From Microbacterium murale (GTDB lineage Bacteria > Actinomycetota > Actinomycetes > Actinomycetales > Microbacteriaceae), in the NCBI RefSeq assembly GCF_030815955.1, contig NZ_JAUSXK010000001.1, forward strand, positions 2,108,001 to 2,172,000: a DNA stretch of 64,000 bases. The letters run 5' to 3'. Made by a program: the position numbers and the translations under genes. The notes beneath the pieces are model-generated. The model ran no database searches. It saw only the letters and a program-made list of their open reading frames with translations, and was not told where the DNA came from. Shown here one piece after another: positions 46,592 through 55,871 of this stretch; position 1 is the stretch's first letter, and each line of letters begins with the position of its first letter.

Positions 46592-48535
46592 TCAGAACCG
46601 GCGGCCACCGGAACGACCCGACGACCTGCTGCCACCGGAGGAGCCGCCGAAGGACCGGCTGCTCGATGAGCGCGAAGAGCTGCTCCGCGACGAACTGCTC
46701 CGCGAAGATCCGCCCCAACCGGAAGAGCTGCTGCTGCCGCCTCCGCTACCGCCGAAGGCACCGGAGAGCGCGCCGATCACCGCCCCGCCGAGGACGAACA
46801 GCAGGATGAGCCCCGGCTGCTCCGCGGCGACGCTCATACTGCCGAAGAATCCGAGGGCGCCACCGCAGACCCCGCCCCACACGGCCTTCCCTGCTGTGCC
46901 GTCGTCCTCTTCGTATACGCGCGGGCGCTGCCATTCGGAGCGCTCGGTCGCGCGAGAGGCAGGTGAGTCGTACATGACAGGACCGCTCTCGGACGGCTGC
47001 GCGGATCGGGCGAACCGGCGGCTCTCGGGTGCCGTCGATGAGCCGACGAGGCTCTGCACCTGCTCGGCGGCGGACAGGGCGGATGCCGCCAGCCGCTCCG
47101 CGTCATCCGTGCCGGCGGCAGCCACGGACTCGGCGAGCTGCCGCTGGGCCAGCTGCAACCGCATCAACGGGAACGACGTCACCTCACCAGGCCGCGCTTG
47201 CACCGACATCTCCGCCGCGTGCACGGCTGCCTTCGCCCGGTCGATGATCGAGCCCGCAGCTTCGGCGGGTGGCACAGACCGCGCAGCGAGCGCGTCCGCC
47301 TGGGCGCCGACGGCGTCGCGGAGGTCCCTCGCCTCTGCGAGCAGTCGCTCGATCTCGTGCACGGCCTGGGTGATCGCCCGCGGTTTGCGCGCGTGAACCG
47401 CCTTCTGCAGTGCGTCGAGCTGGCCGTCTGCGGCGGCCAGCCGACGGCCGATCTCGTCGGCGTTGTCCGCTACACCGACGAGATCCGCCGGCGGGAATGC
47501 GGCAGCGAGGGAGGTGAGACGAACTGCCGCCTCGTTCTGGAAAGCTGCAGCGTCCGCGCGTTCCGACTTCAGCCGGGTCAGGGTGTCCGCCGCTCCGTCG
47601 GCCAGGGCCCGAAGGGAGGCCATCTCACGCTTGCGCCCTTCGAGATCGCCGTCGACCTGCGCGCACAGCCGGATGATCGTGTCGGTCCAGGACCGGGTTT
47701 CCTGCGTGGAGTCCTCGTCGGCGTCCTCCAGCTTCTCGAGAAGCTGGAACGCTTCCTGCAGACGGGATCGGCACGCGTCCAGGACGTCGGCGTACTCGGA
47801 GGTGGTCTCCTCGCCGAACTCCGCGGTCACGAATCCGAGCTCCTGCTCGCTGGTGCGCACCGCCTCATCGGTCTGGACCAGTTGACGGGCGGCGCGCTTC
47901 TTCTGTCCTTCAAGCGTTCGCAGCTCGGCGGCCAGACTCGCACGGCGGCGCAGGAAGAGCACGAGCCGTGTGATGAGGAAGATGACCAGGATGAGTCCGG
48001 CTGCCCCCAGCAGCCACACCCACCACGGCGTCGGGACCTTCGAGAATTCGTCGGCGACGTACTCGATCCCGCCGGCCCAGTCGTCGTCCGCGAGGTAGCC
48101 TCCGCCCAGCCCGTTCTCGATGTCGAGCACCCGGGATTCGGAGAGGGGGCCGGCTGAGACGCCCTCGCCGCCGTACTCGGCCGATATGGCGAGACTGCGG
48201 CCGTCCGTGGCGATCGCGAGAAGGTACTGGTCGGGTGCGAGATTGTTGCGCTGGGCGGTGTCGTCGGCCCAGGCGAGCGCGTTGGAGGGGCTCTCGAAGT
48301 CGGGTACCAGCACCACGTAGAGCTCGGGGAGGCGCTCGTCGGACGCGAGCTCCCCGAGACGTTCCTCGAGACGTGCCTCGTCTGCGTCGTCGAGCACACC
48401 GGAAAGGTCGCTGACATACCCCGGGTCGAGTCTCGGCGGAGTCTCGGCGTTGGCGGCGATGGCAGGAGTGAGGACGAGGGCGCTGAGCAACAGCGCCGAT
48501 CCCGCTGTCATCGCACGTCGTACCCGATTCGTCAT
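46592..48535 (-). CDS. TPM-domain membrane protein with serine-rich tail
   Basis: 647 residues from ATG 48535 (48574 is an alternative). Order: signal peptide ending near IAANAETPP, TPM (YgcG-like) domain with YVSDLSGVLDDADEARLEER, one helix (WWVWLLGAAGLILVIFLITR), a long coiled-coil-prone cytoplasmic region, a second hydrophobic pair near residues 570-610, and a C-terminal Ser/Gly/Arg tail of SSSSRSSSSR type. TPM proteins occur in envelope and photosystem assembly. Specific role unknown. Confidence 0.8.
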   Translation of the reverse strand: MTNRVRRAMTAGSALLLSALVLTPAIAANAETPPRLDPGYVSDLSGVLDDADEARLEERLGELASDERLPELYVVLVPDFESPSNALAWADDTAQRNNLAPDQYLLAIATDGRSLAISAEYGGEGVSAGPLSESRVLDIENGLGGGYLADDDWAGGIEYVADEFSKVPTPWWVWLLGAAGLILVIFLITRLVLFLRRRASLAAELRTLEGQKKRAARQLVQTDEAVRTSEQELGFVTAEFGEETTSEYADVLDACRSRLQEAFQLLEKLEDADEDSTQETRSWTDTIIRLCAQVDGDLEGRKREMASLRALADGAADTLTRLKSERADAAAFQNEAAVRLTSLAAAFPPADLVGVADNADEIGRRLAAADGQLDALQKAVHARKPRAITQAVHEIERLLAEARDLRDAVGAQADALAARSVPPAEAAGSIIDRAKAAVHAAEMSVQARPGEVTSFPLMRLQLAQRQLAESVAAAGTDDAERLAASALSAAEQVQSLVGSSTAPESRRFARSAQPSESGPVMYDSPASRATERSEWQRPRVYEEDDGTAGKAVWGGVCGGALGFFGSMSVAAEQPGLILLFVLGGAVIGALSGAFGGSGGGSSSSSGWGGSSRSSSSRSSSSRSSSSRSFGGSSGGSRSSGRSGGRRF

Positions 48536-48654
48536 GGTGTCCCCCAGCGGTGGAATGTGGTTCCGGCCCATCATGACACGCCGGTCGCGAAGGGGTATTC
48601 GAGTGCGGCCGGCTCGGCAGCGGTGCGAGCGACCGTCCTTCTAGACTGACCGAC

Positions 48655-49689
48655 ATGAGCGACGAAGTCGGCCGAGCATTGATCGCGGATCTGTGCCGCA
48701 TCCCCAATCCTGAAGCGATCGATCGCACGACGTTCGTCGAGCTGGGTGGAGTCGAGCAATTCGTCTCGATCCGCGGTCGAGACTCCACCAACCCGGTGCT
48801 GATCGTCTGCCACGGCGGCCCGGCGCTTCCTTCACTGCCGTCGTCGTGGATCTGGCAGCGAGGAGTCGAGGACTACTTCACAGTCGTCAACTACGACCAG
48901 CGTGCGAGTGGTAAGTCTGCGGCACGCGTGAACGACGAGACGGACCTGAGCGTCGACCGGTACGTCGAAGATCTCGTGGAGCTGATCGCCTGGCTCCAGG
49001 GCGAGCTCGGCGTGAGGAAAGTGGGTGTACTCGGCCACAGCTGGGGAACGATCCTCGGAGTCACGTTGGCGCAGAGACGACCCGACCTGCTCTGGTGCTA
49101 CATCGGTGTCGGCCAGGTGATCTCCGGTCCCGAGAACGAAGTGGAGAGCTTCGGACACGCCGTGCGCAGCGCGACCGCGGATCAGAACGACGAAGCCCTC
49201 GCGGAGCTTCGAGCGCTCGGCGAGTACCCCGGCGCGCAACCCTTGACGATCGAACGGATCGTGACCTGCCGGAAGTGGGCGCAACACTACGGGGGCCTGT
49301 CCGCGTTTCGATCCGAGTTCGCCTACTTCACGGATGCGACAGAGCTGTCGCCGTACTACACGGATGATGATCTGGAGCTCATCGGTGTCGGACAGCAGGC
49401 GACGATGCCGAAGGCGCTCCCCGCACTGCTCGGCTTCGATGCGCGGGATCAGGTCGCGTTCGATGTGCCCATGGTGCAGTTTCTCGGCCGCCACGACTGG
49501 ACGACTCCGACGGCTCCTGTCGAGCGTTGGATCGAACGGGTGACTGCGCCATCGAAGGACGTCGTCTGGTTCGAGAACTCGGCACACCTGTGCATGCACG
49601 AGGAGCCCGGGAAGTTCGTGGTGAGCCTGGTGAACCTGGCGTTGCCGCACGCCGCAGCGACCGCATCCGCGCGGGGCGGGGTGAACTGA
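48655..49689 (+). CDS. Alpha/beta hydrolase, proline iminopeptidase-like
   Basis: 344 residues. Oxyanion motif CHGGPALPSLPSSW, a YDQRASGKS block typical of the S33 iminopeptidase group, nucleophile GHSWGTILG, acid near FLGRHDWTTP and a late histidine (FENSAHLCMHEEP). It probably cleaves an N-terminal proline or a related small ester or amide. TAGACT seven bases before the ATG suggests a leaderless message. Confidence 0.85.
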   Translation: MSDEVGRALIADLCRIPNPEAIDRTTFVELGGVEQFVSIRGRDSTNPVLIVCHGGPALPSLPSSWIWQRGVEDYFTVVNYDQRASGKSAARVNDETDLSVDRYVEDLVELIAWLQGELGVRKVGVLGHSWGTILGVTLAQRRPDLLWCYIGVGQVISGPENEVESFGHAVRSATADQNDEALAELRALGEYPGAQPLTIERIVTCRKWAQHYGGLSAFRSEFAYFTDATELSPYYTDDDLELIGVGQQATMPKALPALLGFDARDQVAFDVPMVQFLGRHDWTTPTAPVERWIERVTAPSKDVVWFENSAHLCMHEEPGKFVVSLVNLALPHAAATASARGGVN

Positions 49690-49735
49690 ACGTGCTCAAC
49701 GCGCGCCGGTAGCTGTCGCTGTCGCGCCACGGTCC

Positions 49736-50587
49736 TCAGGCGGCGAGCTCTGCCTTCAGCGTGTTGTTCCACGGATCCTGGAACATCAGAGTGCGGCCGT
49801 CGTCGCGCACCTCGGTGCCGTAGTGCGCAAGGCGCTCGCCGAGTTCACCCAGCGCGTCCGCGTTCGGCAGGGCGAGATCGACCTGCCCGAGCCCGAGTGC
49901 CGGCATCCGCGGGCCGGCGCCGCGCGAGTTCCAGACGTTCATGGCCATGTGGTGGTGGTATCCGCCCGCGCTGACGAACAGCGCCTGCTCACCGAGGGAT
50001 GCAGTGCTGTCGAAGCCCAGGCGATTCACGTAGAACTCGCGGGCGGTAGCGACGTCGCCGACAGAGAGGTGCACGTGCCCGATCCGCGCGGCGGCGGTGT
50101 TCGTCGCGCCCTCGACGAGATGCTTGCGGAGGAACGCGTTCGGATCGAGATAGAGCGTGGCCATCTCGATCTGGCCGTGCGTCCACGACCATTCACTGCG
50201 GTCGCGGTCCCAGTACAGCTCGATGCCGTTGCCCTCGGGGTCGGTGAGATAGAACGCCTGGCTGACCAGGTGGTCGGCGCTGCCCGTGAACGTCTGGGGC
50301 GCGCGTTGCGCGACCGAGAACAGGGCGCCGGCGAGCGCCGCCTGCGACTCGAACACGATCGCCGTGTGGAAGAGCCCGGCGGAGCCGGCGGCGGCATGGC
50401 TCAACGACGGATCGTGATGGAGCACGACCAGCGGAGTGCGGGCGCGCCCGAGCGTCACGGTGTCACCGGCAGCATCCTGCACCTCGAGCGTGACGACATC
50501 GCGGTAGAACGCCGTCATCGCATCGAGGTCGGCGACGAACAGGGTGACGGCACCCATCGATGTCGCCGCGGCAAGCTTTTCATTCAT
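49736..50587 (-). CDS. VOC family protein (glyoxalase/dioxygenase, CatE-like)
   Basis: 283 residues from ATG 50587 with two tandem vicinal-oxygen-chelate domains (VTLFVADLDAMTAFYRDVV and GHVHLSVGDVATAREFYVN). Possible metal ligands are His in GLFHTAIVF, Glu in EGNGIELYWDR and His in GHVHLSV. It resembles catechol-2,3-dioxygenase-like CatE proteins of Gram-positive bacteria; activity is unproven. Confidence 0.82.
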   Translation of the reverse strand: MNEKLAAATSMGAVTLFVADLDAMTAFYRDVVTLEVQDAAGDTVTLGRARTPLVVLHHDPSLSHAAAGSAGLFHTAIVFESQAALAGALFSVAQRAPQTFTGSADHLVSQAFYLTDPEGNGIELYWDRDRSEWSWTHGQIEMATLYLDPNAFLRKHLVEGATNTAAARIGHVHLSVGDVATAREFYVNRLGFDSTASLGEQALFVSAGGYHHHMAMNVWNSRGAGPRMPALGLGQVDLALPNADALGELGERLAHYGTEVRDDGRTLMFQDPWNNTLKAELAA

Positions 50588-50625
50588 ACACATATGAACC
50601 TGCCGCGACCAGAAGGTATTCCGGT

Positions 50626-51264
50626 CTACCCGCGCCCCATGCGGGCGAACGCGCCGAGAACGGTGCGCTCGGACGAGATGAGATAGCTCTCCAGCGCATC
50701 GGCCGCAGCATGCGGGCCGTCTTCGAGAAGGGTCTTGAGGACGATGCGGTTCTTGCGCACGAACGGTTCGTGCAGTGCGCGGGGGTCGTCGATCTCCAGG
50801 AACACCAGACGAAGCTCTGCCGCGACGTCACGATAAGTGCGGGCGAGTCGGGGGCTGTCGGCGAGGGAGACGATCGCATCATGGAAGGCCATGTTCGCGC
50901 TGCCGACCCGGTGCCATTCCTCGTTCGGCAGATGCTGCTCGGCCTCGGCGAGAGCGGATCGCATCAGTTGCACCGCCGGATGTTCCGGCTCCGACTGGCG
51001 CAGCGCAGAGCACTCGATCACGCGGCGCGCACGGTAGATGTCGATGACATCGGCTATCGAGGGCGCCGCTACCGAGACGCCGCGGTGCGGGATGTGCTCG
51101 ATGAGCCCCTGCTCTGCCAGCACGCGGAACGCCTCCCGCAGGGTGTTGCGGGAGACCTCGAACCGTTCTGCCAGCGCTGCCTCCGAGAGGCGGGCCCCTG
51201 GCGCGAAGTCGCCGTCGATGATGCTCTGCCGCAGCACATCGGCCAGCGCTCCTTGATGGTTCAC
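50626..51264 (-). CDS. GntR family regulator (FadR/FCD subgroup)
   Basis: 212 residues: winged helix (ARLSEAALAERFEVSRNTLR, EAFRVLAEQGLIEHIPHRG) and a helical FCD sensor domain with His/Asp ligands (AFHDAIVSLADSPRL). It is divergent from the NRAMP-pxp operon, with a perfect palindrome over that promoter's -35, so it most likely represses that operon. Confidence 0.9.
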   Translation of the reverse strand: MNHQGALADVLRQSIIDGDFAPGARLSEAALAERFEVSRNTLREAFRVLAEQGLIEHIPHRGVSVAAPSIADVIDIYRARRVIECSALRQSEPEHPAVQLMRSALAEAEQHLPNEEWHRVGSANMAFHDAIVSLADSPRLARTYRDVAAELRLVFLEIDDPRALHEPFVRKNRIVLKTLLEDGPHAAADALESYLISSERTVLGAFARMGRG

Positions 51265-51314
51265 GCCTTCATGTTAAGCGGGCGAGTCCTCCCGCGTAGC
51301 ATCCCGGAAACATA

Positions 51315-51349
51315 ATTGTTGAACAATCGGACCTAATCCGTTCTACACT
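51315..51349 (+). promoter_or_regulatory. GntR operator and promoter of the pxp operon
   Basis: ATTGTT-G-AACAAT (51315-51327) is a perfect palindrome covering the -35-like TTGAAC (51319-51324). The -10 TACACT is at 51344-51349, a 19-bp spacer. FadR-type regulators bind palindromes of this form. Confidence 0.65.
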
Positions 51350-51350
51350 C

Positions 51351-51368
51351 GGGTGTCATCCGACACCC
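51351..51368 (+). promoter_or_regulatory. Hairpin GGGTGTC-N4-GACACCC at the transcription start
   Basis: A perfect 7-bp inverted repeat with a four-base centre follows the -10, at about where transcription starts, 26 bases before the NRAMP-like ATG. It may be a second operator or a 5' mRNA hairpin. Confidence 0.45.
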
Positions 51369-51393
51369 GCCAAAGACGATGGGAACCCCCGCC

Positions 51394-52665
51394 ATGTCCG
51401 AGCAGTCCCAGACTGACGACCAGACCGACGCCAAGCTCGCCGCAGTGAAGAAGCGCGTCGGCCGCAGCGCGGTCATCGGTGCGATCTTCCTGATGGCCAC
51501 ATCCGCCATCGGCCCCGGCTTCATCACGCAGACCGCGACATTCACCGCATCGATGGGGGCCGCGTTCGCGTTCGCCATCCTCGTGTCGGTGCTGATCGAC
51601 ATCGCCGTCCAGCTCAACGTCTGGCGCATGATCACCTCCTCAGGCAAGCGCGCCGGCGAACTCGCGAACTCGGCCATCCCGTTCTCGGGCCACGTGATCG
51701 CGATCCTCGTGGTGATCGGCGGCCTCGCCTTCAACATCGGCAACATCGCCGGCGGTGGCCTGGGCTTGAACGCACTGCTGGGCGTCGATCCCAAGATCGG
51801 CGGCCTGCTCACCGCGGCGCTGGCGATCGTGATCTTCCTCATCAAGAAGGCCGGCAAGGTGATGGACATCGTCCTGGTCGTCCTCGGCATCGGCATGATC
51901 GTGATGACGGTCGTCGTCGCGATCGTCGCCCAGCCGCCGATCGGCGAGGCATTGCGCCAGACGTTCGTGCCGGATGAGCTGAACTTCGCCACCATCACCA
52001 CGATCGTCGGCGGCACCGTCGGCGGCTACATCACCTACTCCGGCGCACATCGCTATCTCGACTCCGGTCAGACCGGTCCGCAGTACGCGGGCCCGGTCAT
52101 GCGGGCAGCGGCCAACGGCATCCTGATCACCGGCATCATGCGCTACGTGCTGTTCCTCGCGATCCTCGGCGTCGTCGCATCCGGTGTCGCGCTCGACCTG
52201 TCCAGCCAGGCTGCCAACCCGGCGGGTCAGGCCTTCGGATCCGTGCTGGGCGACGCCGGTCTGCGCATCTTCGGCGCGATCTTCTGGGCCGCGGCCCTCA
52301 GCTCGGTGATCGGCGCCGCATACACCTCGGCGACGTTCCTGTCGTCGTTCCACAAGCGCTTCCTCGGCGGCTGGTCGCTTCAGATCGCCACGGTGGCGTT
52401 CATCGTCGTCTCGCTGATCGTCTACCTGTCGATCGGTACTGCGCCCGCAGCGATCCTGGTGTTCGTCGGCGGCTTCAACGGACTCATCCTGCCGATCGGA
52501 CTTACGGTGTTCATGTACATCGGATGGTTCCGCCGCGACCTGCTCGGCACGAAGAAGTACCCGCTGGTACTGCTCATCGCCGGCACTCTGGTGACGCTGC
52601 TCACCTGGTACATGGGCATCGTCTCAGTCGGCCCCATCTTCGCCTTCCTCGGAACCGGAGCGTGA
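51394..52665 (+). CDS. NRAMP-like transporter of the 5-oxoproline operon
   Basis: 423 residues (ATG 51379 would add five), about eleven helices, NRAMP fold, similar in setting to YcsG of Bacillus subtilis. Helix 1 reads [14 protein letters not shown] where metal transporters have DPGN. Helix 6 reads [12 protein letters not shown] where they have the metal-binding MPH. The metal ligands are therefore absent, and import of 5-oxoproline or a related lactam is more plausible than Mn2+ (inference from residues and neighbours). Confidence 0.8.
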   Translation: MSEQSQTDDQTDAKLAAVKKRVGRSAVIGAIFLMATSAIGPGFITQTATFTASMGAAFAFAILVSVLIDIAVQLNVWRMITSSGKRAGELANSAIPFSGHVIAILVVIGGLAFNIGNIAGGGLGLNALLGVDPKIGGLLTAALAIVIFLIKKAGKVMDIVLVVLGIGMIVMTVVVAIVAQPPIGEALRQTFVPDELNFATITTIVGGTVGGYITYSGAHRYLDSGQTGPQYAGPVMRAAANGILITGIMRYVLFLAILGVVASGVALDLSSQAANPAGQAFGSVLGDAGLRIFGAIFWAAALSSVIGAAYTSATFLSSFHKRFLGGWSLQIATVAFIVVSLIVYLSIGTAPAAILVFVGGFNGLILPIGLTVFMYIGWFRRDLLGTKKYPLVLLIAGTLVTLLTWYMGIVSVGPIFAFLGTGA

Positions 52666-52667
52666 CA

Positions 52668-53432
52668 ATGCCCACTATCGACCTGAACTCCGACCTCGGC
52701 GAGAACGTCCCGGACCGCATCGTCAGCGACGATGTCGCGATGCTCGAGATCGTCACCAGTGCCAACGTGTCCTGCGGGTTCCACGCCGGTAGTCCTGAGG
52801 GCATCCGCGACACCTTGGCGGCCGCGGTGCGCGGTGGGGTCGTGATCGGCGCGCACCCCGGTTACCGCGACTACGAGAACTTCGGCCGCACGAACGTCGA
52901 GATCGACTCTCCGACGCTGCAGGCGCATGTCGAGTACCAGCTCGGCGCCCTCATAGGCCTCGCCTCGTCCGTGGGTGGCAGGGTCTCGTACGTGAAACCG
53001 CACGGGGCGCTGTACAACACGATCGCCCGCGATGAGCGGCAGGCAGCGGACGTGGTGGCGGCCATCAAGGCGATCGATCCCAGCCTCGTGCTGCTCGGCC
53101 TCGCCGGTGGTGTCGTGCTGGATGTCGCGTCGCGCGCGGGGCTCGCGGTAGCCGCAGAGGCCTTCGCCGATCGTGCGTATCAGCCCGACGGACAGCTCGT
53201 CTCGCGCACCCAGGACGGTGCCGTGCTGCACGACCCCGCCACGGTCGCCGAGCGCATGGTGCGGCTCGCCTCCGACGGTGTGATCCGGGCGATCGACGGC
53301 TCCGACGTGCGCGTCGAGGCGCAGTCGATCTGCGTGCACGGCGACAGCCCGGGTTCCATCGCGATGGCGGCGGAGACGAGGCGGATGCTGCAGGCAGCAG
53401 GCGTCACGATCGCACCGTTCGCCGGGGTCTGA
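52668..53432 (+). CDS. pxpA: 5-oxoprolinase subunit PxpA (LamB/YcsF family)
   Basis: 254 residues: [15 protein letters not shown] at the start, [40 protein letters not shown] and [17 protein letters not shown] are family blocks. With PxpB and PxpC it hydrolyses 5-oxoproline to glutamate using ATP. It starts two bases after the transporter stop. Confidence 0.94.
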   Translation: MPTIDLNSDLGENVPDRIVSDDVAMLEIVTSANVSCGFHAGSPEGIRDTLAAAVRGGVVIGAHPGYRDYENFGRTNVEIDSPTLQAHVEYQLGALIGLASSVGGRVSYVKPHGALYNTIARDERQAADVVAAIKAIDPSLVLLGLAGGVVLDVASRAGLAVAAEAFADRAYQPDGQLVSRTQDGAVLHDPATVAERMVRLASDGVIRAIDGSDVRVEAQSICVHGDSPGSIAMAAETRRMLQAAGVTIAPFAGV

Positions 53433-53433
53433 G

Positions 53434-54234
53434 ATGGTCGTGCTCGCGACTTCGGTCCAGGTCACCGCCGCCAGGGCGGCGCGTGAGGCGTACCGTGCGG
53501 GACACGCGACGCCGACGAGCGGTATCGCAGCGGGGCTCACGCAGGCGAACCTCATCGCTGTGCCGGCGGACTGGGCGTTCGAGACACTGCTCTACGCGCA
53601 GCGCAATCCGAAGCCGTGCCCGGTGCTCGAGGTCATCGAGCCGGGACAGGTGGAATCCGTGCTGGCGCCCGGCAGCGACATCCGCACCGACATCGGCCGG
53701 TACCGGATCTGGCGCGACGGCGAACTCACCTCCGAAACGACCGATGCGACGGCTGCGTGGGAGGAGCATCCGGACCTGGTCGCCTTCCTGATCGGATGCA
53801 GCTTCACATTCGAGACAGGGCTCGTGGATGCCGGCATCCCGATCCGGCACCAGGAACTCGGCCGCAACGTGCCGATGTACCGCACGAACATCGACTGCAC
53901 GCCGGCCGGGCGCCTGCGCGGCGAGATGGTCGTGTCGATGCGGCCGATTCCCGCCGGACGGGTGGCGGATGCCGTGCAGATCTCGGGGCGGACTCCTGCT
54001 GTGCATGGAGCACCTGTGCACATCGGCGACCCCGCGTCACTCGGCGTCGCCGACCTGAGCCGGCCCGATTTCGGCGATGCGCCGGAGATGCGCGAGGGGG
54101 AGATCCCGGTGTTCTGGGCCTGCGGCGTCACCCCGCAGGCGGCGATCATGGCGTCGAAGCCACCGTTCGCGGTCACGCATGCGCCCGGCTACATGTTCAT
54201 CACCGACGTGCCGGACGCGGAGTACATCGTCTGA
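53434..54234 (+). CDS. YcsI family putative hydro-lyase (DUF1445)
   Basis: 266 residues of the YcsI family ([20 protein letters not shown], then [10 protein letters not shown] and [17 protein letters not shown]). Related proteins include D-glutamate cyclases, which interconvert D-glutamate and 5-oxo-D-proline, fitting the operon. It starts one base after the pxpA stop and overlaps the next gene by one base (TGATG). Confidence 0.88.
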   Translation: MVVLATSVQVTAARAAREAYRAGHATPTSGIAAGLTQANLIAVPADWAFETLLYAQRNPKPCPVLEVIEPGQVESVLAPGSDIRTDIGRYRIWRDGELTSETTDATAAWEEHPDLVAFLIGCSFTFETGLVDAGIPIRHQELGRNVPMYRTNIDCTPAGRLRGEMVVSMRPIPAGRVADAVQISGRTPAVHGAPVHIGDPASLGVADLSRPDFGDAPEMREGEIPVFWACGVTPQAAIMASKPPFAVTHAPGYMFITDVPDAEYIV

Positions 54235-55871
54235 TGCGCATCCTCACTGCATCCGATCGCACCCTGCTCGTCGAGGCGGCCGACCTCGACGAAGCCATGC
54301 GGCTGAACCTCGCATGGGATGGAGTGCCCGGCATCGTCGAGCGCATCCCCGGGGCCCGTACGGTGCTCGTGCGATTCGATCCACTGCAGACGTCGGCCGC
54401 CGCGCTGGCCGCAGTGCTCCAGGCGACCGAGGTCGACGCCGAGCACGTGCCGCATACCCGCGAGATCACGGTGCCAGTGCACTACGACGGTGAGGATCTC
54501 TCTGAAGCCGCCGGGCTGCTCGGTGTCTCGGCGGAGGAGCTCGTGAACCGGCATCTCGCCGCCGACTGGCAGGTCGCGTTCTCGGGGTTCGCTCCGGGCT
54601 TCGGATACGTGGTGAGCGGGGATCCGCTGTTCGACGTACCGCGCAGGTCATCGCCGCGCACTCGCGTGCCGGCCGGATCGGTCGCGCTCGCCGGACAGTT
54701 CACCGGGGTGTACCCGCGGGAGAGCCCTGGCGGCTGGCAGCTGATCGGACACACGGATGCCGTGATGTGGGACATCGACCGCGACCCTCCGGCGCTGCTG
54801 TCGCCAGGGGCGTTGGTGCGGTTCGAGCGTGCTGCACGACAGACGTTGCCGCTTCCGGCCTCTCCACCACTTCCGGCCTCTCCACCACGGGAAAACAGAG
54901 ACGAACTGGCGAGTCGCCGGAGTGTTGCCGCTCGCCACGCCGAGGACACGCCAGGTCGTCCGGGTTCTCCAGCACGCGGCAGCGTCGAGATCGTCCGGAC
55001 GTCGATGCAGCTGCTGGTGCAGGATGCCGGCCGGCCGGGGCATGCCGCCCTCGGAGTTTCGGCATCCGGAGCCGCCGACCGTCGCGCGCTGCGCGACGCC
55101 AATCGCGCGGTGGGCAATGAGCCGGATGCCGCCGTGCTCGAGAGCGTGGGCGGAGCGGTGCTGAGGTTCCACGGCGAGGGCGTCGCGGCCGTCGCCGGCG
55201 CTATCGGGGAGCTCACCCTGACGGATGCTCCGGGCATCACCCGCAGCATCGCGCACGGCACCCCGTTCGCCACGGCCGACGGCGACGAGCTCAGTCTCGG
55301 CCACCCGACACGTGGGCTGCGATACGTGATCGGGATACGCGGTGGGCTCGCCGCTGCATCCGCTCTGGGCAGCCGTTCCAGCGACACGCTCGCGGGTCTC
55401 GGGCCAGACCCGCTCGTCGTGGGTGCGATCGTCGAGGTCGGCGACGCCGCACCGCACTCGGTCGAACCCGTGGCGCCCCTGCGCGACCTGCCGGCATCCA
55501 GCGACCTCGTCGACCTCGACATCACTCTCGGCCCGCGCGACGACTGGTTCTCGGCATCCGCTCTTGAGACGCTGACGGCGCAGGAGTGGGTGGTGACGCC
55601 GCGCTCCGATCGGGTCGGTATCCGTCTGCAGGGCGATGTGCCGCTCGAGCGCACGACCCAGGGCGAGCTGCCCAGCGAAGGCGCTGTCACCGGCGCGATC
55701 CAGGTGCCGCCGGACGGACAGCCCGTGCTGTTCCTGCCAGATCATCCGCTCACCGGCGGCTACCCGATCATCGGCGCGCTCACCGATCGCTGCCTGGATC
55801 TCGCCGCACAGCTGCCGCCAGGAGCACGCATCCGTTTCCGTATCGCCCGCATCGAAGAAGGACTGTCATGA
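54234..55871 (+). CDS. Fused 5-oxoprolinase subunits PxpB-PxpC (KipI-KipA; AHS1-AHS2)
   Basis: 545 residues. The N-terminal PxpB/KipI half has FSGFAPGFGYVVSGDP, RVPAGSVALAGQFTGVYP and GGWQLIGHTD. From about residue 245 the PxpC/KipA half follows (LVQDAGRPGHAALGVSASGA, YVIGIRGGLA, VTPRSDRVGIRLQG, DHPLTGGYPIIGALT). A low-complexity linker holds two exact 18-bp repeats at 54852-54887 encoding LPASPP twice. The two domains together match the carboxyltransferase part of urea carboxylase. It overlaps the biotin carboxylase gene by four bases. Confidence 0.92.
   Translation: MRILTASDRTLLVEAADLDEAMRLNLAWDGVPGIVERIPGARTVLVRFDPLQTSAAALAAVLQATEVDAEHVPHTREITVPVHYDGEDLSEAAGLLGVSAEELVNRHLAADWQVAFSGFAPGFGYVVSGDPLFDVPRRSSPRTRVPAGSVALAGQFTGVYPRESPGGWQLIGHTDAVMWDIDRDPPALLSPGALVRFERAARQTLPLPASPPLPASPPRENRDELASRRSVAARHAEDTPGRPGSPARGSVEIVRTSMQLLVQDAGRPGHAALGVSASGAADRRALRDANRAVGNEPDAAVLESVGGAVLRFHGEGVAAVAGAIGELTLTDAPGITRSIAHGTPFATADGDELSLGHPTRGLRYVIGIRGGLAAASALGSRSSDTLAGLGPDPLVVGAIVEVGDAAPHSVEPVAPLRDLPASSDLVDLDITLGPRDDWFSASALETLTAQEWVVTPRSDRVGIRLQGDVPLERTTQGELPSEGAVTGAIQVPPDGQPVLFLPDHPLTGGYPIIGALTDRCLDLAAQLPPGARIRFRIARIEEGLS

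Noticed and set aside
51394..52665. Mn2+/Fe2+ importer MntH
   Set aside because: The DPGN and MPH metal-binding motifs are absent and the gene lies in a pxp operon with its own GntR regulator.
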